From contig CAXIPT010000001.1 in the NCBI GenBank assembly GCA_964030475.1, forward strand, positions 27,224,445 through 27,288,444: a stretch of DNA of 64,000 nucleotides, in the 5' to 3' direction. Position 1 is the stretch's first letter, and each line of letters starts with the position of its first letter. This document shows positions 1 to 8,845 of this stretch, one piece after another. A program made the position numbers and the translations under genes. Source of the stretch: Tethya wilhelma. Taxonomy: Eukaryota > Porifera > Demospongiae > Tethyida > Tethyidae. The notes under the pieces are model-generated. The model made no database searches. It saw nothing but the letters and a program-made list of their open reading frames with translations, and had not been told where the DNA came from.

Positions 1-88
1 CTAATTGATGATCTGCATATTGGCATACTTGATGTGTTGATGATACATAGATACTGAATGACTGTTGTGTACATGCACTCATGCACAG

Positions 89-197
89 CCTGCGGTACAA
101 CAAATTCACTAAGAGTGGAGAGGCTGAACTGAGAAAGGCAGCAGAGGAGAGAAAATTGAACAGTGAACTTTGTACTTTAGATTATTTGTATCTATAG
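89..197 (+). pseudogene. Terminal LRR exon of an NLR gene (gene body outside window)
   Basis: An AG acceptor is followed by an open exon ending in TAG. It encodes an LRR cap starting LRYNKFTKSGEAELRKAAEE and ending in YLYL. The same exon closes the NLRs at 31423-31531 and 37711-37816, so this is the last coding exon of another NLR copy whose body lies upstream of the window or is absent. Bases 1-316 are nearly identical to 31336-31646, which suggests this contig and the one ending at 31646 overlap or are recent duplicates. It may belong to a working gene; only the tail can be seen. Confidence 0.75.
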
Positions 198-348
198 TGA
201 AGGACATCAATAATTGCAGTCATGGGTATGTTAATTTATTTATTTACATTCATGTAATCATGTTTGCAGCAATTAAGTTTGTATACACATTTTTGTAAGA
301 AAAAAATTTATTTAGTTGTGTACGTTATCATGTCTGTAAACCCATGGT

Positions 349-1213
349 CTATGTATGATGGTGTGAGAATGCTGAATATGCTCTGATCAGTTCTGAAGGG
401 ACACAGTTGAGGAGGAAGTGGGCCTTCAGCAGTGATGGAAGAGACACACTAGAGTCTTCTCTCTTGGCCAGCTCTCCCACTAGCCTGCTCCTCTCCATGG
501 CTAGGTGCCTTCGAAGGTCCACCTCAGAGACGGGCTCTTGGGCGGCCACTCTAGAGGAAGCCAGAGGAGGGCCTCACAGATGAGCAGCCCCGTTGAAGCC
601 GACACTCTCTTCTTCTGCTCTCTCTTGAGCAGCAGTAGAGCTAGCCGCTGCAAGTGACGGCCACGGACTGAGGATCCTTCAAATGGTGGCAAGTCAATGT
701 CACTGTACTGGTAGTAGATGAGCTCGGGGTCTCTCTCAAAGGGGTTGGCCCCTCCCATCAGCTCGTAAATGAGACACCCGGCAGCAAAGCAGTCTGTGTG
801 GCTGTAATCCACCGTCTGTGCATTCTTGGGTGTGTTGTTGACCTCTGGTGGTAGTCTGGAGCCATGGAGCTCCCCCCAACCACTGCAGCTCGTGGTAGCC
901 ATAGTAGTGGCTGTGACAGGTCCTGATCGATGGAGAGCAAAGTTGAAATTCCCCAACCAAAGTAGCCAGTGCTGGCCAACTTGAGTCATGAGCAGATTTT
1001 CCAGTCCGACATCACGATGGCAGACACCGTTATTGTAGAAGTGTGTGAGAGCTGAAAACAACTGGACCAGACAGAGCAGCACCAGCTCAATTTAAGGTAG
1101 TCTTGAGGGTTGAGTGTCTCTCTCTGAGGTAGGATGAGGGAGGAGACATCCCCAGTGGTGTGGTCTAGGAGGAGGGTGGGTGGGGCAGAGGCGTGGCCAG
1201 TGTCTCTGAGAGG
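349..1213 (-). pseudogene. Decayed partial copy of the PEAK/PRAG1-like pseudokinase gene
   Basis: On the minus strand this matches the second exon of the intact gene at 37951-38928: HRDVGLENLL loop, NFN in place of DFG, ELMGGANPF and the helical C-terminal tail. Compared with the intact copy it has several indels. A 5-base insertion near 1091 and a 2-base insertion near 541 shift the frame; paired indels near 865-905 garble the activation segment. Homology stops abruptly at about 1213, so the first part of the exon and all of the first exon are missing. With the NLR tail at 89-197 it forms one duplicated block equivalent to about 37.6-38.8 kb. A functional product is unlikely. Confidence 0.8.
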
Positions 1214-2600
1214 AGATTTAGAATGTGCAAATGTACAAGTGGAACACATGTACAGTCTACAGACTAAACCTACGTGAAGATGGAAAAGTTGATGCTTTAA
1301 AGGAATCATGCTAACTGTGAATCTCAAATCAAAAGTGCCGCAATTTTATAACGCATGCGCAGAAAGTATCTATTCATGACGTCAGTTAATCATGTGATCG
1401 CGAGCAGCTCTAGCTAAACAGTCAGTGTTCTGCTTGCTGCTCATTTCTCCCTGTAGTTCAAACTTTTAAGGTACGTTATATTTACAGTCTAGCTACTAAA
1501 TATCAGTTTAATATGTGTAGACTTTAGCTGTATGTTTGTGGTACAGCCTAGGGTTGGGAGAGTCAATTTTTTTAGACTCATATTTAAGCCGATTCAGCGC
1601 CGTTTTTGTGTGGACTGAGTAAACAAATAGATCATATCTCTAAACCCTGGGGTATTAAGCTACAGGTGTCCAATTCCCCCATTCTGAAGGTTAAATGAAC
1701 CTGTGGGATCATCAAACTTAAATTAACTGAGCCTACTGTGATGCCTCAGGGCTCAGCTGTCTTCTTGTAGACGTACATAACTGAATTCCAAGTCAATGTA
1801 AGAGCAGGCTATTGACTTACAAGTCACTCAGCTACCATGTGTGCAAGTTGATGATTTGCATGTGTATCCTGTTGGGCTATTAAATGCACAGCAAGCAAAA
1901 GTTGTTAATGATTTATAGACAGAAATATTGAAAAGTGGGTGGGGCTATTGGTGTATGAAATGGCAGATTTCAAAGTGTACTAGTGATCAATATCATTTGA
2001 AATACACTAGCTAAGCATTCCTGATTATATAACTGATAAAAGTGGTGAAGGTATCACATTTGTCAACATACATGTTGGATATTTTCTTTCAACACCATAT
2101 AGACCCGTTGCACGTGACGTCACAGGACACATGACATAAAAAAAGTTGGCCATCTTGGAGGAAAATTTTGTACAGCGAGTATGGGAAGATAACAAAGAAT
2201 CGTTTTTGTTGCTCTTAGCCCAGTCTGTTGTAACTTCTAACTTAGAAATTTAGTATAGGCTAATAGTTAGACAAAACACTACTGAAAAATCAGAACTTTT
2301 GCAGCAGCTGCTACGAAGATCGTAATACAACTGCCCATCTCTTGTCCTCCAATGGGCGTGGCTTATCTCCGTATACTCGAAATATTCTCCGTAAATTTTT
2401 TGTAATTTTATTTTTTGAGCATGTGATGCTTGTACATGCAACGGGTCTATAGTATGCATGCACAGAATTAGGCTGTAGTCTAATTGTGCTACTTCGAATT
2501 CTCATTGATACTGCAGTACTAGGTGATCCTGTCTGACGTAAACTGTGAGTGCTCCTGCTAATTGTGAACTTTGACCCTAACCACTCAAGTATTAGATGAG
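1214..2600. promoter_or_regulatory. Probable NLR promoter and 5' leader region
   Basis: This gene-free stretch lies upstream of the ATG at 2601. ACGCATGCGCA at 1351-1361 resembles an NRF1 site and is followed by a perfect CRE, TGACGTCA, at 1377-1384. The same core plus a CRE-like site lies upstream of the NLR at 13595. A GT donor after AACTTTTAAG near 1470 could end a 5' non-coding exon, and an AG acceptor near 2516 could begin the leader that holds the ATG. A MITE occupies 2098-2451. The rest shows no gene that I can support. Promoter function is inferred from position and motifs only. Confidence 0.45.
2098..2451. mobile_element. MITE with TAGACCCGTTGCA terminal inverted repeats
   Basis: The ends are inverted copies: TATAGACCCGTTGCA on the left and its reverse complement on the right. 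TA at both ends fits a TA target-site duplication, so this is probably a Tc1/mariner-type non-autonomous element of about 350 bp. Short ORFs inside look like noise. Confidence 0.7.
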
Positions 2601-3891
2601 ATGGCAGACAATTCTGAAGATCAAAAGATCAGAAAACGTAAATAAATAATGTATTTATTTATTGCATGTTTGCTGCTAATTAATGTGCTTGTTCTGGGGG
2701 CATGGATGGAGAGGGTTCTATATCTTTATTTCCCTCTTAGTTATGGCTAGACATCAAGTAGGAAAAACTTCTTGGAGTATTATGGTCATGTTTTACACAT
2801 ATACATCATTATTATAGCCTTGAACCTTGCCACACTGACCTATGAGCTGCGAGCCATTAATTATCGCTGGCATGATCTAGGAGTGCAGCTGGGTATTGAT
2901 GCTAACACTCTCAGCCAAATTCAAGTGGATTACAGATATGATGGTGTTCAACGACAATTCTGTGAAATCATGAAATTCTGGCTAGGTCTCTGTCAAGATA
3001 AGTCCTGGGAAAAGATTGCTGTAGCACTGAGGAATATTGACCAACCTCAACTAGCAACACAAGTTGCTCAGTACACCCATCATGGTGAGAGCATTGATTA
3101 CCAGGTTACAATGGCTGGAACCATGTTGATGTGTGGATATATTCTTTCTTTATCAGGAGCAGAGAACACAACACTAAGCCATGGCTATGAGCTCCCACCT
3201 CATTCTTACCAGCCTCCTGTTCACCAGCCTCACTACCAGATACCCCCAGCACACCATTCTCTTCCATGTCTTCCACCACCTGCTACTGGTCCACCGTTTG
3301 GACAGCCACCACCATATGCATTACAGTCTGTGGTGAGTGGCTATAATGATGTCCTAATCTTTAGGTTTTACTTTTGACTACCCTTACCAGTTTATACACG
3401 TAAACAACTGTGTTCACATGATATGTGTGTCTTCTCTCTAGGATGTTCTGCCAGCCTCATTCAACCCTCAGTTCGGTGCCTCCTCTCATCTCCCCCTCAG
3501 TCTACCAGTCTATTCCACTAGCCCCTCATGGCCTTGGATGACTCCTAATATGGGGAGCTACATGACACAGTGCACATCCAATCAGGTGCTGGTATAGCCA
3601 CATGTGTTTATGATTGCATGGTGACTGTCTACCACATACCTACCTATAGAATATCATGTCCTCATTGATTGCTATCCTTCACTTGTGTACCACCATGTAG
3701 GTTGACCCCTCTGCTCTCATGGTGCAACATCTTACTCATCCACAGCTGGCACTGCTCCACCAATCATCATCAGCCCCTGCTCGTTATCATAGCCAATCTC
3801 CGACTCCACCAAGAGACCACACTGTGTCTCAGCACCCACTGACCACCACTAGTGGTAGAGGTAAGAACTCTATTTATTGTACATCACATTG

Positions 3892-3933
<42 letters not shown>

Positions 3934-5028
3934 ATGTTATGTATTGCATGTCACATTTATATGCAGTAATAAAGAAATTGTATGCAGTATTTCTTGATAT
4001 TGTGTGGAAAGTTAAGGCTTAATTTACTTACATCTTGTGTTTTCCCCAATAGAACCATGGCATGGCTAGAAATTGTAGTACTAACAGTGACATGCAGCTG
4101 TGCTGCATAAAAAGTACAAGCCTAATTTGCATCTCATTAATATGCAAAATTTTGTATTGTAACAATGGCAGAGCAAGCAAAACTTCACTAACTTTAGCTC
4201 CGTTTGGCGGAGCGAGTGCCAGAGTTCAAGGTCCATTGATTGAGGAAGTCATAAGTTCAACTCTTCCTGTTTAATAATTTAGGGCGCAAATTTGCAAAAC
4301 TAGTGAAAAATCGAAATGCTGGATAAAAAGATATAGGTACTTCCTGTTCTAAAGTACAGAAGCAATACTGTGCGATCACGTTTTTGATATGCTCGACATT
4401 TGGCCATTTGGCGGAGAAACCGCCAGCCTCCTAGACTTGAAAAGCTTGCTGTAAGTTACCCAAAAGGTTGAATTAACAGTATTTAGGGCGCAAATTTTTC
4501 TAGAGTGTCTTGTTAGCTTGCAATCTGAAGACTAAAATGCATTCAGTATCACTTTTAGTACTTAGCTACTGAGCAGCTGCCTGATGCATGTAGGCTCATC
4601 AATAATTCATATGTCACTACATTTCTAGCCATGGCCCAGGCCCTCTGGGTTACCACCAGTCAATTCAGCAGCAGTCATGTCTTCACCACAACATAAAACT
4701 ATCGTGAAATGCACTCCAAGACTGGTATCTGCCTTCAAGTCAGACTTGGGTGGAATTGCAGCTAGTTTTCGTGCACAGAGTCTTATATCTCAATCTACAT
4801 TTGATGAAATGGCTGATGTTTATCAGCCCATGGAGAGCCGAGCATGTAAACTAGTTTCTACTATTACATCAAAAATTGAAGACAACCCTGCTAATTATGA
4901 CAAGCTCTTGAATACTCTCTCAAATCGGGGTGAGCTGCACAATGATACTCTAGCTGAGCTTCAGGAGACATTTGAATCATCTCAGGTGCACGAATTATTG
5001 CTGAGTCAGCAAAAACGGCGCGCGCCCC
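2601..5028 (+). CDS. NLR gene, 5' half: Death domain, Pro-rich linker, CARD-like exon (partial)
   Basis: Exons by splice signals: 2601-2637 (ATG, MADNSEDQKIRK), 2818-3084 (Death domain), 3157-3332, 3442-3585, 3701-3860 (Pro/Ser/His-rich linker with many PP and PxxP pairs), then a CARD-like exon 4053-4060 plus 4629-5028 split by a MITE. All junctions keep frame. The Death exon has the family pattern: W-DLGVQLGI, then DGV--QF-EI--FWL, then SWEKIA-AL. The last exon encodes a helical domain (about 85 residues from RLVSAFKSDLGG) resembling a CARD. The NACHT and LRR parts are missing because the contig ends at 5138. Such proteins are cytosolic pattern receptors that signal through death-fold contacts. 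The piece from about 3125 on is almost identical to 18789-20818, so it could be an allele or the true 5' end of that gene. Confidence 0.7.
3893..3931. repeat. (GT)n microsatellite in NLR intron
   Basis: A pure TG/GT run. The equivalent position in the second copy (19557-19611) is longer, and this is nearly the only length difference between the two 2-kb copies. Confidence 0.95.
4061..4628. mobile_element. MITE-like element inside the CARD-like exon (copy 1)
   Basis: The ends carry inverted CATGGCTAGAAAT / ATTTCTAGCCATG. CCATGG flanks both sides and may be the target duplication; CATG or TA are alternatives. TTTAGGGCGCAAATTT occurs twice inside. Reading straight from the flank 4053-4060 to 4629 joins the upstream linker exon in frame to the CARD-like exon. 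Reading into the element gives a TAG within a few codons. It therefore interrupts a coding exon unless removed from RNA or bypassed. Confidence 0.65.
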
Positions 5029-5138
5029 GTAAGTATCTATAGTACACGCCCTTTTTTGTCATATGATCATTGCGTGACTGTTCATTTATTGACTCATTTA
5101 GAAAAGAAAGTGAGCTGCCTGTGAAAGTTTGTGAGAGG

Positions 5139-5139
5139 N
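5139..5139. other. Single-N contig join
   Basis: One N. Left of it the sequence matches 20818 and its upstream exactly; right of it the match ends. The paralogue continues differently, so the two sides may not be neighbours in the genome. Confidence 0.8.
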
Positions 5140-5430
5140 TCTGTTTCCTTGGTAGTTTAATTACCCTGGCAGACTAAGTGAGATTTTAGGTATGGTGGCA
5201 TGCTTTATCGTCACGATCATGCTAGTTATGTATTTGCATCAGGTGGCCAGGTGCCATTATATTTAGGCTACCCTGAGATCTGGGTTGGAAGTCAACTAGT
5301 GTCTCATGCAGTTAGTATGACTCCACAATAGTGGTGTATACTACCAGATGCATGATGTGGATGTCAGTATGTTGTGTTGATGATATACATAAATACTGAA
5401 TGATTGTTGTGTACATGCACTCATACACAG

Positions 5431-5595
5431 CCTGTGGGAGAACAAGTTCACTGAGAGTGGAAAGGCTGAACTGAGAAAGGCAGCAGAGGAGAGAAAATTG
5501 AACAGTGAACTTTGTACTTTAAATTTGTATCTATACAGTTTATCTGGTAACTTGTCTAAGCTGATCACAACAACTCCCAAGCTGGAAACACTTTC
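5431..5595 (+). pseudogene. NLR terminal LRR exon fused to a second LRR exon, stop lost
   Basis: This starts like the other terminal exons (LWENKFTESGKAELRK) but the end CTATAG has become CTATACAG. The frame then runs into a shortened version of the LRR exon seen at 30287-30370 (NLSKLITTTPKLETLS) and ends at a GT donor. It looks like a recombination product between two LRR-region sites rather than a normal tail. The intron after it resembles those between LRR exons, but leads into pre-NACHT linker exons. Confidence 0.6.
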
Positions 5596-5839
5596 GTAAG
5601 TTTTTTAGTTGCCTTTATTCTAATAAAAGTACTAGCCAGTGGTGTGTTACTCTTAATTTGCATGTGTGTACTTTTCATGATTGAGAAGTTTGATAGTAAC
5701 ATACTGCTAAGTTTGTTTTTTTAATAGTAATGTAGTGGGCTGGCTATGCACATTGTGTTAGTGTTTGCAATGATCATGTACAATAGTAACATCCATGAGT
5801 TGCCTACTCTTTCTTTCTACTTCTCTTGTCATGTGACAG

Positions 5840-6084
5840 TGATGTCATGCCACCACCTCCAAAGGTCCCTCGACTACAAGAAGGTATATATATAGTTGTA
5901 TAGTGGGCAGCTAACATAATGGTTGGTTTCATCAGAGTCATCTCATCCAGGGTCAGCCTATGGATCAGAAGTCACTACTTCTTCTGCAAGTGTCTCTGAT
6001 TTACCTCCCTCACTGCTTCATTCAATGTCAAGTCCTTCTCTGTCCCAGCCAAGGAGAACCTCAAGGATTTCACATCTTAACCCT
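5840..6084 (+). pseudogene. Two NLR linker exons stranded next to an LRR tail
   Basis: 5840-5883 encodes DVMPPPPKVPRLQE and 5936-6084 encodes the Ser-rich SHPGSAYGSEVTTSSASVSD segment ending at HLNP. They match the exons just upstream of NACHT at 15087-15167/15212-15357 and 21872-21958/22003-22151. No NACHT exon follows before the contig join at 6537. The order LRR tail then pre-NACHT linker is not that of a complete NLR, so this is a rearranged fragment or misjoin. Confidence 0.6.
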
Positions 6085-6204
6085 GTAAGTTATGTTCTAC
6101 TTTTGTCTTAAATATGACAGTTACTTCATTTGTTAACTTTGTCTACTTACAGATCTTTAAAGGTATATAATAAGGTATTTTTTTGATCCTCAAAGGTATA
6201 ATTG

Positions 6205-6446
6205 TATACCGTACATCTTCTAAAAATTCGGCACCTCTTATTATTTGGCACCCTACCACGAATTAATTGTTCAAATTTACCTCTAGATTTTGGTCATCAC
6301 GCATAAATATATCACATGCACACGACGCTTGCACGCAAAATCTCTAAAATTCGGCAAAGCTCAAACATATTTAATTCGAATTTTTAGAAGATATCTACAA
6401 TTATTATTATACAGAAATGGAATAATTATTTTTCGTACAGTATACC
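6205..6446. mobile_element. MITE-like element, TATACCGTAC ends
   Basis: The left end TATACCGTACATCTTCTA reads on into AAAATTCG. The inverted partner is split: CGAATTTTTAGAAGATAT at 6376-6394, then about 45 extra bases, then GTACAGTATAC. It belongs with the elements at 18109 and 30595, which also begin with TAC(C/T)GTATA. Confidence 0.5.
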
Positions 6447-6536
6447 TCAATACCTATCGCCAACAGAGAAGAGTTGTCTCCCAGTACTACCGATGTGCTG
6501 AAAACTCTGCCCACATCCCTTTTATTGATCCTGTCA

Positions 6537-6537
6537 N
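6537..6537. other. Single-N contig join
   Basis: One N, placed immediately before the left arm of the large inverted repeat 6538-6889. Confidence 0.75.
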
Positions 6538-6889
6538 CAGTGTAGGAATGGGCAGTGCATTAAAAAGTATTGGAACAAGGCAGGGTCTCAATTTCGGCAC
6601 ATGACTACTTCATTTTTATGCCCAACTCTTGGCCGGCAGTCTAGTTTAAGTTATATACCTGTCTCTTATAGTTTACTCTATTGCTTTAGTATAGCCAAGT
6701 GATTAGCTACAGTACTGAGAAATTTGAACCAATACAATGAATAAGCTACGGTACTATTGTACAGATCATCGCAACACAACACTGAAAATCCATATGAAGG
6801 ATCAAGAATAAAAATGAAGTAGTCATGTGCCGAAATTGAGACCCTGCCTTGTTCCAATACTTTTTAATGCACTGCCCATTCCTACACTG
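6538..6889. repeat. Long inverted repeat (84-base arms)
   Basis: 6538-6621 and 6808-6889 are reverse complements with essentially no mismatches, separated by about 185 bases. The left arm starts right at the N join and orientation changes from plus-strand to minus-strand NLR pieces here. It is either a foldback element or an assembly palindrome. Confidence 0.8.
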
Positions 6890-6993
6890 CTTATTTTTTT
6901 GAAATTTTTACTACTTGTACAAAAATTAATCGGTGTTGCAAAAAAACAAATAAATAACAAACACCTACCCATGACTTATATAATTGATGTCCT

Positions 6994-8789
6994 TCACCAT
7001 GAAAATTTTAAATCTAAAGTACAAAGTTCACTGTTCAATTTTCTCTCCTCTGCTGCCTTTCTCAGTTCAGCCTCTCCACTCTCAGTGAATTTGTTGTTCA
7101 GCAGGCTGTGTATGAGTGCATGTACGCAACAATCATTCAGTATCTATGTATCATCAACATACCAAGTATGCCAAAATGTAGATCATCAATTTTTAGTTAT
7201 AAACTGTACGACAACACCAACTTACATGTACAGACAGGCATAATTATTATACAAACAAATTACATAATGGGAAGCCATAAATTTATTTTTAAGTCAATAA
7301 TTAGTAACAATGATCATAGTGTGAAGATCACTGTGGACCACCCTTAGCCTCGTTCCCAGGCTCTCCCCCTCCATTATATTTGCCCCTCAAAAGATGAGGA
7401 GGCCGGGGAAGAAAAGGGGAGGAGAAAGGAGATCAAAAAAGGAAGAGAGCCTGGTCGGGAATAATCAGCTCTTTGATCTAACTCCCATGACACACTGGAT
7501 GACTCTGAGGCTGTTTCTTCTCTTGTGATGGTAAAGATTAACCACTTGTACCACTACACCACCAGCAGAAATGGTAACAATAAGTACTTCACTCCTGAAA
7601 ATGTACTTTGCTCACTGAAATGGTGAGTGATTTTCTCATTACAATCATGCCAATCATGACCATGGCCAGGCTTAGTAGCTAGTGTATATGATGATACTAG
7701 AATATCTCAGCTTTAGTACAAACGCTCTAAATGCTTACAGTGTTTAGCTCTCATCAATCTCTCAAGCACATTTACTGAAAAAGTACACACAGTCATGTTG
7801 ATTGAGGCCTAGGGCAATACACCACTAGTGACTGTGCTTTTATTAGAATGATGGCAAATAAAAATGAGTGAACAGGTACAAGTAGCACCATCTTATTAAA
7901 ACAACTTACTAAAGAGTTTCCAGTTTGGGAGCTAATCTGATCAGCCTAGTCAAGTGTTCCACACTCTCATCACTGATAGAATTATTACGCAAACTGTAGA
8001 GGAAAAAAATAATTAAACAAACAAATGAAATAATGGTATAGTCATTGTTGCATGATCACAGTATTGTATTAAGAAAAGAGTAAGCAACTCATGGATGATA
8101 GTATTGCACGAAAGGTAAGAGAGATAACTAATTATAAGTTGTCGGCCTGCCCATTACACCTTGTGACTTTTGGTTCAATTTAGACTTCAATTTTTACATC
8201 AACTACAACTGGGAAATTGAAATTCACAAGATGATGGCTTAGAGGATACAGTTGTGTATTTACACAGACATATCTCTCATGTCATTTGCTTCCCCTATGA
8301 TATGCTATGTGCACACCACTCCTCGCCTCACTGATGGCTCAGAGGAGTGGCTTCTTAATGATGGGTGTAAAGGTCAAGGGGTGTGGTACCCACTGTAAAT
8401 GAAGGATGTCCAATGTGCTAAAGGTACATCATAACCATACAGTCTCTTCATAGTAAACTTACTCCAGTGTCTTCAGGTTGGCACAGTGAGAAAGACCTTT
8501 GGCCAGGGATTGAGCACCATCATCACCAATATTGTTGCCATCTAGGCTGTGTATTAAATAGAAAGAGTAAACATCAAAAAAATCGAATACAACTACTCAA
8601 TTTGACAAAAATCAAGACTCAATGGAGATCAATCACCACAGCTACTCAACACTGTGCAAGGAAAGAGAGCCATATGGTAACATAGAGAATACACCAATAT
8701 CTTACGTCAGTCTCTGCAGATTGGAACAGTGAGAAAGACTGTTTGCTAGGGATTGAGCACCATCAGCACCAATATTGTTTCTGTCTAGG
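6994..8789 (-). pseudogene. NLR LRR array and terminal exon on the minus strand (partial)
   Basis: Minus-strand exons: 8789-8706, 8546-8463 and 7993-7910 (each exactly 84 nt, LRR of the LDGNNIGDDGAQSLAKGLS type) and terminal exon 7105-6994. The tail LNNKFTESGEAELRKAAEE ends in a variant -LDLKFSW and TGA. Order, spacing and intron sequences mirror the 3' end of the NLR at 29545-31531, but inverted. The upstream parts (NACHT and so on) are cut by the N at 8845. The LRRs are ribonuclease-inhibitor-like and would form the ligand-sensing part of an NLR. With no visible start this is a fragment. Confidence 0.75.
7346..7460. mobile_element. Short TIR element, AGCCTCGTTCCCAG family
   Basis: Ends are AGCCTCGTTCCCAGGCTCTC and its imperfect inverse GAGAGCCTGGTCGGGA. 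The middle is purine-rich on this strand. Inverted relatives occur at 31068-31182 and 37356-37470. Confidence 0.55.
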
Positions 8790-8844
8790 CTGTGTATTAA
8801 ATAGAAAGAGTATAAACAAACAAAATATTTTTTTTATTATCAAA

Positions 8845-8845
8845 N
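8845..8845. other. Single-N contig join inside an exon
   Basis: The N separates a minus-strand LRR intron from an E-protein exon that is already open at its first base (8846). The two genes may not be adjacent in reality. Confidence 0.8.

Noticed and set aside
4062..4274. 70-codon ORF after the linker exons
   Set aside because: It lies wholly inside the MITE-like element and is repeated at 19742 only because the element was duplicated.
6290..6604. 104-codon ORF
   Set aside because: It crosses a MITE, the N join and the inverted repeat; no protein features.
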